Shown here in pieces: positions 39,069 through 47,937 of a stretch of DNA of 64,000 nucleotides; the stretch's first letter is position 1, and the number at the start of each line of letters is the position of its first letter. Both the position numbers and the translations under genes were made by a program. The stretch is from an uncultured Subdoligranulum sp. (GTDB lineage: Bacteria; Bacillota; Clostridia; Oscillospirales; Ruminococcaceae). The notes beneath the pieces are model-generated. The model was not told the DNA's origin. It was given only the letters and a program-made list of their open reading frames with translations, and ran no database searches. The stretch lies in assembly GCA_900545545.1 (NCBI GenBank), contig UQZO01000004.1, forward strand, positions 124,001 to 188,000, given 5' to 3'.

Positions 39069-40354
39069 TCCGCCTGTATGATTTTGACGAAGTAAAACCC
39101 GAAGAAATCCTTAACCGTGATATCCGCGCCGAGGCTGACGTGGAGGCAACCGTGGATGCCATCATTGCCGATGTGCGCGCCCGGGGGGATGCAGCCCTCA
39201 TTGAGTACGCGGCCAAATTCGACCATGCCCAGCTGACCTCGGTGCAGGTCACCCAGCAGGAGATCGACGAAGCCTTTGCGGAACTGGAAGCCCAGGACCC
39301 CGAATTCATCACCACCCTGAAGATGGCGGCCGAGAACATCCGCCATTTCCACGAGCAGCAGCTTCACAAAAACTTTGTTCTTACCGACAAACCCGGCGTG
39401 GTGCTGGGCCAGAAATACACCCCCATCCAGCGGGCGGGCGTTTATGTGCCGGGCGGCACGGCAGCCTACCCCTCCACCGTGCTCATGGATGTGATCCCCG
39501 CCAAGGTGGCCGGTGTCAAGCAGATCGTTATGACCACCCCGGCAGGGCCCGGCGGCAAGGTCAATCCCGGCATTCTGGCCGCCGCGGTCATCGCAGGTAT
39601 CGACCTCATCTTCAAGACCGGCGGCGCCCAGGCAGTGGCGGCGCTGGCCTACGGCACCGAGAGTGTACCCGCTGTGGATAAGATCGTCGGCCCCGGCAAC
39701 ATCTATGTGGCCACCGCCAAGCGCAAGGTGTTCGGCAAGGTGGGCATCGATATGATTGCCGGTCCGTCGGAAATTCTTGTGTTGGCCGACGGCAGCTGCA
39801 ACCCGGCCTGGGTGGCGGCCGACCTGCTCAGCCAGGCAGAACACGACAAACTGGCCACCCCGGTTCTTGTTACCGACAGCTGGGACCTGGCCAAAGCGGT
39901 GCAGGCAGAACTGGAAGTGCAGATCCCCCAGCTGCCCCGTGCGGCCATCGCCCGGGCCAGCGTGGATACCAACGGCAAGATCATCGTTACCGACGATATG
40001 AACAAGGCTATCGAGGCCGTCAACATCATCGCGCCGGAACATCTGGAAATCTGCGTGGATGATCCCTTTGCGGTGCTCAACCGGGTAGAGAATGCAGGCA
40101 GCATCTTCCTGGGCAAGAATGTGCCGGAAGCTTTGGGCGACTATTTTGCCGGGCCCAATCACACCCTGCCCACCAGCGGCACCGCCCGGTTCAGCAGCCC
40201 CCTGGGCGTGGATGATTTCGTCAAGAAATCCAGCTTCATCTACTATACCCGCGAAGCCCTGGGCCAGGTGGAAAAACGCATCGCCAATTTTGCCGAGCAC
40301 GAGGGTCTGCACGCCCACGCCAAGAGCGTGACCATCCGTTTTGAGGACCAGTGA
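39065..40354 (+). CDS. hisD: Histidinol dehydrogenase
   Basis: The 429-aa enzyme oxidises L-histidinol to histidine in two NAD+-dependent steps, the end of the pathway. Typical sequence marks are VPGGTAAYPSTVLM (residues ~133-146), FKTGGAQAVAALAYGT, IVGPGNIYVATAKR, the GPSEILVLAD segment, the QAEHD zinc/catalytic region near 258-262, and AGPNHTLPTSGTARF with the catalytic His. The start ATG overlaps the hisZG stop (ATGA), so translation is coupled. Confidence 0.97.
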   Translation: MIRLYDFDEVKPEEILNRDIRAEADVEATVDAIIADVRARGDAALIEYAAKFDHAQLTSVQVTQQEIDEAFAELEAQDPEFITTLKMAAENIRHFHEQQLHKNFVLTDKPGVVLGQKYTPIQRAGVYVPGGTAAYPSTVLMDVIPAKVAGVKQIVMTTPAGPGGKVNPGILAAAVIAGIDLIFKTGGAQAVAALAYGTESVPAVDKIVGPGNIYVATAKRKVFGKVGIDMIAGPSEILVLADGSCNPAWVAADLLSQAEHDKLATPVLVTDSWDLAKAVQAELEVQIPQLPRAAIARASVDTNGKIIVTDDMNKAIEAVNIIAPEHLEICVDDPFAVLNRVENAGSIFLGKNVPEALGDYFAGPNHTLPTSGTARFSSPLGVDDFVKKSSFIYYTREALGQVEKRIANFAEHEGLHAHAKSVTIRFEDQ

Positions 40355-40370
40355 GCGGGAGGCAACAAGG

Positions 40371-41438
40371 ATGAGCCGATATTTTACCAAGACGTTGGAA
40401 ACGCTGGAACCCTACACCCCCGGCGAACAGCTGAAAATGGAAAACCTCGTCAAGCTCAACGCCAACGAAAACCCCTACCCGCCGGCACCCGGTGTGGCGG
40501 CGGCGGTAGCGGCGGCGGTGCCGGGGCTGCGGCTGTACTCTGACCTGACCAACGCCGGGCTGAACCGCGCCATCGCGGACCATTGGGGCGCCAGGCCGGA
40601 AAATGTACTTTGCGGCAACGGCAGCGACGAAAATCTGCTGTTGGCGCTGCGGGCCTTCTGTGATGAGCAAACCCCGCTGGCCTTTGCGGATATCACCTAC
40701 AGTTTTTACCCGGTGTTGTGCGACCTGCTGCACATCCCCCGGCATGTGATTCCGCTGGAAGAGGACTTTACCATCGATCTGCGCAAGTACTGCGGCCTGC
40801 ACGAAACCATTGTCATTGCCAACCCCAATGCTCCCACCAGCCTGCTGGCGCCGGTGGAAGCCATCGAGGAAGTGCTGCGCACCAACCCCGATAACGTGGT
40901 CATTGTGGATGAAACCTACATAGAGTTTGCCCCGGCGGGTTCCACCTGCCTGCCGCTGCTGGAAAAGTACGAGAATCTCGTGATCACCCATACCTTCTCC
41001 AAAACCCATAATCTGGCAGGGGCGCGGCTGGGCTTCTGCCTGGCACGGCCGGAACTCATCGCCGATATGAACCGGGTCAAGTTCAGCTACAGCCCCTATA
41101 ACGTCAATTCGCTGACCCAGGCGGCGGGAACCGCGGCCATCCGGGATGAAGCCTATTTCCGGCAGGTGACCCAAAAGGTGCTGGCCACCCGGGCTGATAC
41201 CACCGAAAAACTGCGGGCGCGGGGCTTTACGGTGCTGGATTCGGCCACCAATTTCCTGTTTGCCACCACCGACCGGATGCCCTGCAAGGCGATTTTTGAG
41301 CAGCTGCGCACCCGCGGCATCCTGATCCGCCATTTCAGCGCGCCGCGCATCGACAACTGGCTGCGCATCACCATCGGCACGCCGGAACAGATGCAGCGCT
41401 TCTTTGCGGCGCTGGATGAAATTCTGCCGCAGGAATGA
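40371..41438 (+). CDS. hisC: Histidinol-phosphate aminotransferase
   Basis: ATG at 40371 follows GGGAGG; an upstream in-frame codon lies within hisD. The 355-aa PLP enzyme (class I/II fold) turns imidazole-acetol phosphate and glutamate into histidinol phosphate. It has LNANENPYPP, GNGSDENLLLAL, IANPNAPTS, VDETYIEFA and the PLP-lysine motif THTFSKTHNLAGARLGF near residue 206-222. Its place between hisD and hisH supports the role. Confidence 0.95.
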   Translation: MSRYFTKTLETLEPYTPGEQLKMENLVKLNANENPYPPAPGVAAAVAAAVPGLRLYSDLTNAGLNRAIADHWGARPENVLCGNGSDENLLLALRAFCDEQTPLAFADITYSFYPVLCDLLHIPRHVIPLEEDFTIDLRKYCGLHETIVIANPNAPTSLLAPVEAIEEVLRTNPDNVVIVDETYIEFAPAGSTCLPLLEKYENLVITHTFSKTHNLAGARLGFCLARPELIADMNRVKFSYSPYNVNSLTQAAGTAAIRDEAYFRQVTQKVLATRADTTEKLRARGFTVLDSATNFLFATTDRMPCKAIFEQLRTRGILIRHFSAPRIDNWLRITIGTPEQMQRFFAALDEILPQE

Positions 41439-41463
41439 AAACATCAAGAGGAGGGAATACCCC

Positions 41464-42081
41464 ATGATTGCCATTGTGGATTACGGCGTCGGCAACCTGT
41501 TCAGCCTGTCGTCCAGCGTACAAAGTCTCGGGGCCGAAGTACGGGTCACCGGCAAGGCCGAAGATTTGCGGGCGGCCAGCCATATCCTGCTGCCCGGCGT
41601 GGGCGCTTTTGCCGATGCCATGGCCAAGCTGCAAGCCACCGGTCTTGTCCCCGTCATTCAAGAGGAAGTGCAGCGCAAGCCGCTGCTGGGCATCTGCCTT
41701 GGCATGCAGCTGCTGTTTGAAAAAAGCTATGAGTACGGCGAACATGCCGGTCTGGGGCTGATTCCCGGTGCCGTCTGCCCGCTGGTCGATGATTTGCAGG
41801 ACCCTTCGCTGAAAGTACCGCATATCGGCTGGAACGCCATGAACATCGTGCCGGGGCGGGAAAATGACCCCCTGTTCCGCTATGTGAAAAACGGGGAATA
41901 CGTCTACTACGTGCACAGCTACTACGCCAAAAACTGTGCGGCCTCCACGCTGGCCACCAGCGAGTACAGCATCCCGGTGACGGGGGCGGTGCGCAGCGGC
42001 AACGTCTATGGCACCCAGTTCCATCCCGAAAAATCCGGCGATACCGGCCTGCGCCTGCTCAAGGCGTTTGCCGAACTGTAA
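41464..42081 (+). CDS. hisH: Imidazole glycerol phosphate synthase, glutaminase subunit
   Basis: The 205-aa class I glutamine amidotransferase gives ammonia to HisF. The catalytic Cys lies in GICLGMQLLFE (residues ~78-88); the His and Glu of the triad are in TQFHPEKSG near the end. VDYGVGNLFSL at the start and LPGVGAFADAM are typical. The ATG follows AGGAGG. The hisH-hisA-hisF order in the operon is common. Confidence 0.96.
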   Translation: MIAIVDYGVGNLFSLSSSVQSLGAEVRVTGKAEDLRAASHILLPGVGAFADAMAKLQATGLVPVIQEEVQRKPLLGICLGMQLLFEKSYEYGEHAGLGLIPGAVCPLVDDLQDPSLKVPHIGWNAMNIVPGRENDPLFRYVKNGEYVYYVHSYYAKNCAASTLATSEYSIPVTGAVRSGNVYGTQFHPEKSGDTGLRLLKAFAEL

Positions 42082-42093
42082 GGAGGGAAAAGC

Positions 42094-42810
42094 ATGAAAC
42101 TGTATCCCGCCATTGATCTGCGCGGCGGTCAGGCCGTGCGGCTCTACCAGGGCGATTATGACCAGATGACCGTCTATAACGCCGACCCCGTGGCCCAGGC
42201 CCGGTCCTTTATCGAGGCCGGGGCCAGGTATCTCCACGTGGTGGACCTGGACGGCGCCAAGGATGACACCACCGCCAACTTGCAGACCATTGCCGCCATC
42301 GCCAAACTGGGCGGGCTGAAAATCGAGGTGGGCGGCGGCATCCGGGACGAGGAACGCATCCGGCGGTACCTTGATCTCGGGGTGGACCGCTGCATCCTCG
42401 GCACCATCGCGGTGAAGGATTTTGCCTTTACCGAAAAAATGGCCCAGACCTACGGTTCCCGCATTGCGGTGGGCGTCGATATGAAACAGGGCTATGTGGC
42501 CGTCAACGGCTGGAAAGAAGTCACCCCCGAACCGGGCATCGATTTCTGCCGCCGCTGTGCCGCTGCGGGTGTGGAGGCCATCATCGCCACCGATATCTCC
42601 CGGGACGGCACCATGCAGGGTACCAACCTGGACCTCTACCGGGAGCTGCTGACGATTCCCGGCATCGAGGTCACGGCCTCCGGCGGCATCGCCCGCATGG
42701 AGGAACTGGCCGAGCTGCAGGCCATGGGCTGCCATGCGGCCATCCTGGGCAAATCCATCTACACCGGTGCCATCGACCTGGCCGAGGCCGTGCGCCGCTA
42801 TCAGGACTGA
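42094..42810 (+). CDS. hisA: ProFAR isomerase
   Basis: The 238-aa TIM-barrel enzyme catalyses the Amadori rearrangement of ProFAR to PRFAR. It has YPAIDLRGGQAVRLYQGDY at the N-terminus with the catalytic Asp (residue 7), VVDLDGAKDD, EVGGGIRDEERI, TDISRDGTMQGTN (second catalytic Asp) and SGGIARMEEL. AAGGAGG lies upstream; 12 bases separate it from hisF. The related PriA has a double function in actinobacteria, but trp genes are not in the window, so HisA is the simple reading. Confidence 0.96.
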   Translation: MKLYPAIDLRGGQAVRLYQGDYDQMTVYNADPVAQARSFIEAGARYLHVVDLDGAKDDTTANLQTIAAIAKLGGLKIEVGGGIRDEERIRRYLDLGVDRCILGTIAVKDFAFTEKMAQTYGSRIAVGVDMKQGYVAVNGWKEVTPEPGIDFCRRCAAAGVEAIIATDISRDGTMQGTNLDLYRELLTIPGIEVTASGGIARMEELAELQAMGCHAAILGKSIYTGAIDLAEAVRRYQD

Positions 42811-42822
42811 GGAGGGCGCAGC

Positions 42823-43581
42823 ATGATTACCAAACGCATCATTCCCTGCCTGGACGTGAAAAACGGCCGCGTCGTCAAGGGTGTCAACTTTGAAGGCTTG
42901 CAGGACATGGCCGACCCGGTGGAGATGGCCCGCTATTACAACGAATCCGGCGCCGACGAACTGGTATTCTATGATATCACCGCCAGCGTGGAGGGGCGCA
43001 CCCTCTTTACCGATATTCTGCGTCAGGTAGCCAGCCAGATTTTTATTCCGCTGACGGTGGGCGGCGGCATCCGCACGCTGGAGGACTTTGACCGGGTGCT
43101 CAAATGCGGCGCCGACAAAGTCAGCGTCAACTCCGGCGCCATCGCCAACCCCGATATCATCCCGGCGGCTGCCCAGAAATACGGCAACCAGTGCGTGGTA
43201 CTTTCCGCCGATATCAAGCGTGTGGACGGCAGATTCATGCTCTTTGCCAAAGGCGGACGGGAAAACACCGGCATCGACGCACTGGACTGGCTGGAGCGGG
43301 GCGTGAAGAACGGCGCCGGGGAACTGGTGGTCAACTCCATCGACACCGACGGCGTCAAGAACGGCTTCGATCTGGAACTGCTGGATGCAGTGGCTGCACG
43401 GTGCGCTGTGCCCATCATCGCCTCGGGCGGTGCCGGCTGTAAGGAGGATTTTCTCACCCTGTTCCGGGATCATCCGGCGGTGGATGCGGGGCTGGCGGCC
43501 TCCATCTTCCACACCAAACAGGTGGAAATCCGCGATCTCAAACACTATCTGCGGGAAAACGGCATCGAAATGCGTCTTTGA
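42823..43581 (+). CDS. hisF: Imidazole glycerol phosphate synthase, cyclase subunit
   Basis: The 252-aa TIM-barrel enzyme uses ammonia from HisH to turn PRFAR into imidazole glycerol phosphate and AICAR. CLDVKNGRVVKGVNFEGL holds the catalytic Asp11; ELVFYDITAS, VGGGIRTLEDF, KVSVNSGAI and NSIDTDGVKNGFD (catalytic Asp near 130) follow. Start and spacing fit an operon with hisA. After hisF a 109-base gap carries an internal promoter. Confidence 0.97.
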   Translation: MITKRIIPCLDVKNGRVVKGVNFEGLQDMADPVEMARYYNESGADELVFYDITASVEGRTLFTDILRQVASQIFIPLTVGGGIRTLEDFDRVLKCGADKVSVNSGAIANPDIIPAAAQKYGNQCVVLSADIKRVDGRFMLFAKGGRENTGIDALDWLERGVKNGAGELVVNSIDTDGVKNGFDLELLDAVAARCAVPIIASGGAGCKEDFLTLFRDHPAVDAGLAASIFHTKQVEIRDLKHYLRENGIEMRL

Positions 43582-43585
43582 CCCC

Positions 43586-43614
43586 TTGCCAAACGCCGCA
43601 AAAACAGGTACACT
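43586..43614 (+). promoter_or_regulatory. Internal promoter before hisIE
   Basis: TTGCCA (43586-43591) and TACACT (43609-43614), 17-base spacer, in the only long gap of the his operon. A GC-rich stretch follows it. Confidence 0.5.
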
Positions 43615-43690
43615 ATAACTATGTTTCCTTGGGCGGGCGGTGCCATCGGTGCGGCCCGCGCCAAACGTTCTTGAGGAGGAGGTTTCTCAG

Positions 43691-44347
43691 ATGGAAATCA
43701 CCCAGAATTCCCAATCGCTTCATTTTAATTCCCATGGTCTGATTCCGGCCATTGTGCAGGATCACTACACCAAAGAGGTGCTGACCCTGGCCTACATGAA
43801 TGCCGAGACGCTGGCTTTGACCATTGCCGAAGGCCGCACGGTGTTCTGGTCCCGCAGCCGCCAGGAAATCTGGCGCAAGGGCGAAACGTCCGGCAACGTT
43901 CAGCGCGTGGTTTCCATCACGGCGGACTGCGACAAGGATGCCCTCGTCATCGACGTCATCAAGTCCGGCCCGGCCTGCCATACCGGCGCCGAGAGCTGCT
44001 TCTTCAACCCGGTCTATGTCTCGGACGAACTCAAGCAGTTCACCTGGCAGGGCCTCTATGAACTGATCGAGGGCCGCAAGACCGACCCCCAGGAAGGCAG
44101 CTACACCAGCTACCTCTTCGACAAAGGTCTGGAAAAGATCCTCAAGAAGGTGGGCGAGGAATCCACCGAAGTGATCATTGCCGGTGCCAAGCGCGATAAA
44201 GAGGAAACGATCTACGAGATCAGCGACCTGGCCTACCACGTGATGGTGCTTATGATTGAACTGGGCATCTCGGTGGAGGATATCACCAAAGAGCTGGAAA
44301 AGCGGCATGTAATCGACCATAAAGTAAAGCAGGAAAGGATGCAGTAA
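43691..44347 (+). CDS. hisIE: Bifunctional phosphoribosyl-AMP cyclohydrolase / phosphoribosyl-ATP pyrophosphatase
   Basis: ATG at 43691 follows GAGGAGGAGG. The 218-aa chain fuses HisI (residues 1-~108) and HisE (~115-210). HisI shows LAYMNAETL, WSRSRQEIWRKGETSGN and the metal-binding parts DCDKDALV and ACHTGAESCF. HisE shows DPQEGSYTSYLF, KKVGEESTEVIIAGA and a helical EISDLAYHVMVLM. Together they remove pyrophosphate from phosphoribosyl-ATP and open the ring of phosphoribosyl-AMP. The gene is followed after 2 bases by the phosphatase gene. Confidence 0.96.
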   Translation: MEITQNSQSLHFNSHGLIPAIVQDHYTKEVLTLAYMNAETLALTIAEGRTVFWSRSRQEIWRKGETSGNVQRVVSITADCDKDALVIDVIKSGPACHTGAESCFFNPVYVSDELKQFTWQGLYELIEGRKTDPQEGSYTSYLFDKGLEKILKKVGEESTEVIIAGAKRDKEETIYEISDLAYHVMVLMIELGISVEDITKELEKRHVIDHKVKQERMQ

Positions 44348-44349
44348 CT

Positions 44350-45177
44350 ATGGCGGGCGAATACCTGAAAAGTTCCGTCCACGTACACTCCAAGCTGTGC
44401 GACGGCAAAAATACCTTAGAGGAGCTGGCAGTCACCGGGTGGCGCGCCGGGCTGCAGACGCTGGGCTTCAGCGGCCACAGCCACACCCCCTGCGACCTGG
44501 AATACTGCATGACCAAGAGCCGCACTGCGCTCTACAAGGCACAGATCGAAAAGCTGAAAGAACGCTATGCCGGCAAGATGGATATCCTCTGCGGGCTGGA
44601 GTGGGATCTCTTCAGTGACGATAACCCGGCAGATTACGATTACTTCATCGGCAGCTGCCACTATGTCCAGGGCCCCAAAACCGGCAAATACTATGAGATC
44701 GACTGGCGCGAGAGCGACCTGGCCGCCTGCATTGCCGATGACTTCGACGGCGACGGACTGGCCGTGGTGGAAGCCTACTTTGCCAACGTGGCCAAGGTGG
44801 CGGAAAAGAAACCCACCATCCTGGGCCATTTCGACCTGATCAAGAAGATCAACGGCGACGGCAAGTTCTTCGACGAGCACGACCCCCGCTACAAGGCAGC
44901 GGCAGACGCTGCGCTGATGGTGGCGGCCCGTAACCGCTGCGTGCTGGAAGTCAACACCTCGGCGGTGTTCCGCGGCTTCCGCAAGGACTTCTTCCCCTCG
45001 GATGAAATCCTCAAGGACTGGCTGGCACTTTCCGGCAATGTGGTCATCACCGCAGACGCTCACGATGCCAAGGCGCTGACCTTCGGCTATGAGGAAGCTG
45101 CCGCCAAACTCAAGGATCTGGGCTACACCAAGGTACAGGTTCTGGGCAAGGATGGCTTCAAAACCTGCGAACTGTAA
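44350..45177 (+). CDS. hisK: PHP-family histidinol-phosphatase
   Basis: The 275-aa protein has the four PHP motifs and metal ligands: HVHSKLCDGK (residues 11-20), GHSHTPCD, GLEWDLF with the bridging Glu, GSCHYV, GHFDLIK and TADAHDAK. PHP-type histidinol-phosphatase (HisK/HisJ) removes phosphate from L-histidinol phosphate in Firmicutes, replacing the N-terminal HisB domain. Its place 2 bases behind hisIE makes this function very likely. A strong hairpin terminator follows and ends the his operon. Confidence 0.9.
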   Translation: MAGEYLKSSVHVHSKLCDGKNTLEELAVTGWRAGLQTLGFSGHSHTPCDLEYCMTKSRTALYKAQIEKLKERYAGKMDILCGLEWDLFSDDNPADYDYFIGSCHYVQGPKTGKYYEIDWRESDLAACIADDFDGDGLAVVEAYFANVAKVAEKKPTILGHFDLIKKINGDGKFFDEHDPRYKAAADAALMVAARNRCVLEVNTSAVFRGFRKDFFPSDEILKDWLALSGNVVITADAHDAKALTFGYEEAAAKLKDLGYTKVQVLGKDGFKTCEL

Positions 45178-45189
45178 AAATGCAAAAAG

Positions 45190-45226
45190 ACGCCCCGCAT
45201 GGGTATTTCCCATGCGGGGCGTTTTT
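45190..45226. terminator. Terminator of the his operon and the Nudix gene
   Basis: A perfect 14-bp stem (45190-45203 with 45209-45222, core CGCCCCGCATGGG) with A tract on the left and TTTTT on the right; bidirectional. Confidence 0.88.
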
Positions 45227-45228
45227 GT

Positions 45229-45705
45229 TTACATCGTTACTTCCTGTCCGTCCAGCAGGGCACGGGTCAGGGTGTCACCGTCGTAGGTCAGCTCCAGATG
45301 AAAAAAGGGAGCGTCCTCGGCCAGCAGCTTGAAAAACAGCTTGTCGCCCGGCCAGATGGGCAGGTCCTGGACGGCCTCTTTGGGTACCCATTCCAGCGTG
45401 CCTTCGTTGCAGTCGGTCATGGTGCCGGTAAACTCGGTGCAGGTGTACAGGTGCATCCGCTCGGCGGGCCAGGGGGCACAATAAAAATCCACGATGCCCC
45501 GGTACTGCGGGTTCTGCATCGTCAGGCCGGTTTCCTCCTGCACCTCCCGCAGGGCGCAGGCAAGGGCGGTTTCGCCGGGCTCAAATTTGCCGCCCACGCC
45601 GATCCACTTGTCGTGGTTCACATCCTTTTTCTTTTTGATGCGGTGCAGCATCAGGTAACAGCCGTCCTGCTCCAGATAGCACAGGGTGGTTTGTAACAAA
45701 TCCAT
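45229..45705 (-). CDS. Nudix hydrolase (MutT-like)
   Basis: The start at 45705 (MDLLQTTLCYLEQDG) is chosen because AGGAGA lies at a normal distance; the open frame extends to 46200 but only as antisense of the SpoVT-like gene. The 158-aa product has a full Nudix box, GKFEPGETALACALREVQEE plus TGL (residues ~40-62), which binds Mg2+ and cuts nucleoside diphosphate-linked substrates. The GVGGKFEPGE and C-terminal WPGDKLFF segment recall 8-oxo-dGTP diphosphatases. It faces the his operon and shares its terminator. Confidence 0.88.
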   Translation of the reverse strand: MDLLQTTLCYLEQDGCYLMLHRIKKKKDVNHDKWIGVGGKFEPGETALACALREVQEETGLTMQNPQYRGIVDFYCAPWPAERMHLYTCTEFTGTMTDCNEGTLEWVPKEAVQDLPIWPGDKLFFKLLAEDAPFFHLELTYDGDTLTRALLDGQEVTM

Positions 45706-45777
45706 AGAAAAGTCTCCTATACATAAATCCGGTGTTTTAGCAGATACTACCATAAAACCATAGCGGAGGGAAGTTCT

Positions 45778-46320
45778 ATGAAAGCAACCGGAATTGTGCG
45801 CCGCATCGATGAGCTGGGGCGCGTGGTCATCCCCAAGGAAATCCGCCGTACCCAGCGCATCCGCCAGGGCGATACGCTGGAGATTTTTACGGCAGCCGAT
45901 GGGGAAGTGGTGTTCAAAAAATATTCTCCTCTTGTGGAGCTGGGCCGCCTTTCCGGCGTGTATGCCGAAGTGCTCTCCAAGAGTCTGGACTGTACGGTGC
46001 TGATCTGCGACCGTGCCCAGATCATGGCGGCGGCAGGCAGCGGAAAAGGGGACATGATGGGCCGGGACATTTCCACCGAGATGGAACATCTGCTCTCCAG
46101 CCGTGCCGTGTATACCGCGCCGGAAAATCCGGCCAAGCGGCTGCATCTGTTTGAACGGGGGGAACGGCTCATCCTTTGCGCAGCACCCATCGTGGCCCAC
46201 GGGGATGTGGAGGGCGGCGTGCTGCTGCCCGGTACTGCGCGGGACCCGTCTCCCCGGCAGGATGTGGTGCAGGCGGTTGCCACAGCGGCCAATTTTCTGG
46301 CCCGCTGGATGGAGGAATAA
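45778..46320 (+). CDS. spoVT: SpoVT-like AbrB family transcription regulator
   Basis: The 180-aa product has an N-terminal swapped-hairpin AbrB domain (MKATGIVRRIDELGRVVIPKEIRRTQRIRQ...), the strongest conserved region of SpoVT/AbrB, residues 1-52. A GAF-like sensor domain follows (residues ~55-178). This two-domain layout is that of SpoVT, a sigma-G-dependent regulator of forespore genes in Bacillus and Clostridium; related proteins occur in non-spore-forming relatives. Good GGAGG precedes the ATG. It lies opposite to the Nudix gene with only 72 bases between, and ends 5 bases before the convergent MATE gene. The regulated genes are unknown. Confidence 0.88.
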   Translation: MKATGIVRRIDELGRVVIPKEIRRTQRIRQGDTLEIFTAADGEVVFKKYSPLVELGRLSGVYAEVLSKSLDCTVLICDRAQIMAAAGSGKGDMMGRDISTEMEHLLSSRAVYTAPENPAKRLHLFERGERLILCAAPIVAHGDVEGGVLLPGTARDPSPRQDVVQAVATAANFLARWMEE

Positions 46321-46325
46321 CCCCC

Positions 46326-47708
46326 TCAGGCGGGGGCTTGGTCCATCTCACGCAAGACCTTGCGGAAGGTGAAGAAGAACAGGACCGCCGTAAAGAGCAC
46401 CGCCAGCGTGTCCGCAACCGGCTCTGCCATGTAGACGGCGCGGGCCTGGTCGGCGCGGAACAGCATCGGCATCAGGTAGATCAGTGGCAGCAGCAGGATG
46501 AATTTCCGCATAACCGCCACCAGGATGGACTGTTTGGCCTTGCCCAGGGAGGTAAAGGTCATCTGGCAGGCCATCTGGATGCCGAACAGGAACAGCGCCG
46601 CCACATAGATACGCAGGGCGTTGCCGGTGTAAGCCACCAGGGCAGCGTCGCCGGTGAACAGGGCAGCGAACGCCTGGGGGAACAGTTCCACCAGCAGCCA
46701 CAGCAGGCAGGAGTAAATCAGGCTTACCCGCAGCAGCAGGAAAAAGGCTTTTTTCACGCGGTCCCGTTTGCCGGCACCGTAGTTGTAGCTGATGATGGGC
46801 TGGGCACCCTGGCCCAGGCCCTGCAGCGGCAGCATGGCAAACTGCATGACACTGGACAGGATCGTCATGGCGCCCACGGCCATATCGCCGCCGTATTTCA
46901 GCAGCGAAGAGTTGAACGCGACCGAGATCACGCTCTCGCTGGCCTGCATAATAAAGGTGGCGGCGCCCAGTGCTACGCAGGGCAGCAGCACGGCGGGTGA
47001 AAGGCGGATCGTCGCGGCGCGCAGACGAAGGTAGGTCCGTTTGCCGAACAAAAAGGCCAGCACCCAGGCACAGGACAGCGCCTGGGAGAGAACGGTGGCC
47101 AGCGCCGCACCGCGCACACCCATACCCAGTGCAAAGATGAACACCGGGTCCAGAATGATGTTGGCCACCGCGCCGATCAGCACCGAGAGCATGCCTTCTT
47201 TGGCGAAGCCCTGGGCGGTGATAAAGGCGTTCATGCCCAGCGTCATCTGTACAAAGATGGTACCCACGGCATAGATATCCATGTAAGCGACGGCGTACTC
47301 AATGGTATTGTCGCTGGCGCCGAACGCCAGCAGGAAGGTACGGTCGCCCAAAAACAGAATCACCGTCAGAATGACCGAGATTGCGATCTGCAGCACAAAG
47401 CAGTTGCCCAGGATCTGCTCGGCCTTTTCTTTGTTGCCCTGGCCCATGGCAATGGTGGCCCGCGGGGCACCGCCGTTGCCCACCAGGGCGGCAAAAGCGG
47501 ATACGATCATGATCAACGGCAGGCAGACGCCTACGCCGGTCAGGGCCAGGGCGCCGATTTCGGGAATGTGGCCGATATAGATGCGGTCTACGATGTTGTA
47601 CAGCATATTGATGAGCTGCGCAGCAACGGTGGGAAGTGCCAGCCTCAGCAGCAGGCTGCCAAGCGGGTCGGTTGCCAGAAAGGCTTTTTCGTCGGTTTGG
47701 GTTTGCAT
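46326..47708 (-). CDS. MATE family efflux transporter
   Basis: The start at 47708 (MQTQTDEKAFLATDPLGSLL) follows AAGAAGG; upstream in-frame codons lie past the promoter. The 460-aa product has 12 hydrophobic helices in two homologous halves, with the MATE marks LALPTVAAQLINMLYNIVDR and IGALALTGVGVCLP. The second half has QGAQPIISYNYGAGKRDRVK. It should export drugs or toxic metabolites using Na+ or H+ gradients. It has its own promoter and converges on the SpoVT-like gene with almost no spacer. Confidence 0.92.
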   Translation of the reverse strand: MQTQTDEKAFLATDPLGSLLLRLALPTVAAQLINMLYNIVDRIYIGHIPEIGALALTGVGVCLPLIMIVSAFAALVGNGGAPRATIAMGQGNKEKAEQILGNCFVLQIAISVILTVILFLGDRTFLLAFGASDNTIEYAVAYMDIYAVGTIFVQMTLGMNAFITAQGFAKEGMLSVLIGAVANIILDPVFIFALGMGVRGAALATVLSQALSCAWVLAFLFGKRTYLRLRAATIRLSPAVLLPCVALGAATFIMQASESVISVAFNSSLLKYGGDMAVGAMTILSSVMQFAMLPLQGLGQGAQPIISYNYGAGKRDRVKKAFFLLLRVSLIYSCLLWLLVELFPQAFAALFTGDAALVAYTGNALRIYVAALFLFGIQMACQMTFTSLGKAKQSILVAVMRKFILLLPLIYLMPMLFRADQARAVYMAEPVADTLAVLFTAVLFFFTFRKVLREMDQAPA

Positions 47709-47750
47709 CGCAGTGGTACCTTCTTTACTTATATAATAAGGATATAAAGT

Positions 47751-47779
47751 AGTATAAATCCGGCCTATCAGGGTGTCAA
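47751..47779 (-). promoter_or_regulatory. Promoter of the MATE gene
   Basis: TTGACA (47779-47774) and TATACT (47756-47751), 17-base spacer, minus strand. Confidence 0.8.
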
Positions 47780-47842
47780 GGCGGGGGAAGTTACGGGATT
47801 GTGTCGAAACTGTTAAACTTGCAAAAACTTTCGTCAAACCTC

Positions 47843-47870
47843 TTGACAGGCGAAAAAAGGAGGGTATAAT
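47843..47870 (+). promoter_or_regulatory. Promoter of the hrcA-grpE-dnaK-dnaJ operon
   Basis: TTGACA (47843-47848) and TATAAT (47865-47870), 16-base spacer, directly upstream of the CIRCE element. Confidence 0.88.
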
Positions 47871-47874
47871 AAGT

Positions 47875-47901
47875 TTAGCACTCGGAGATAAGGAGTGCTA
47901 A
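47875..47901 (+). promoter_or_regulatory. CIRCE element (HrcA operator)
   Basis: TTAGCACTC (47875-47883), 9-base spacer, GAGTGCTAA (47893-47901): a perfect CIRCE inverted repeat right after the -10 box. HrcA binding should block transcription; heat shock relieves it. Confidence 0.97.
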
Positions 47902-47937
47902 AACAAAACCTCAAGCACAGCAAAGGAGATGAGCGAC

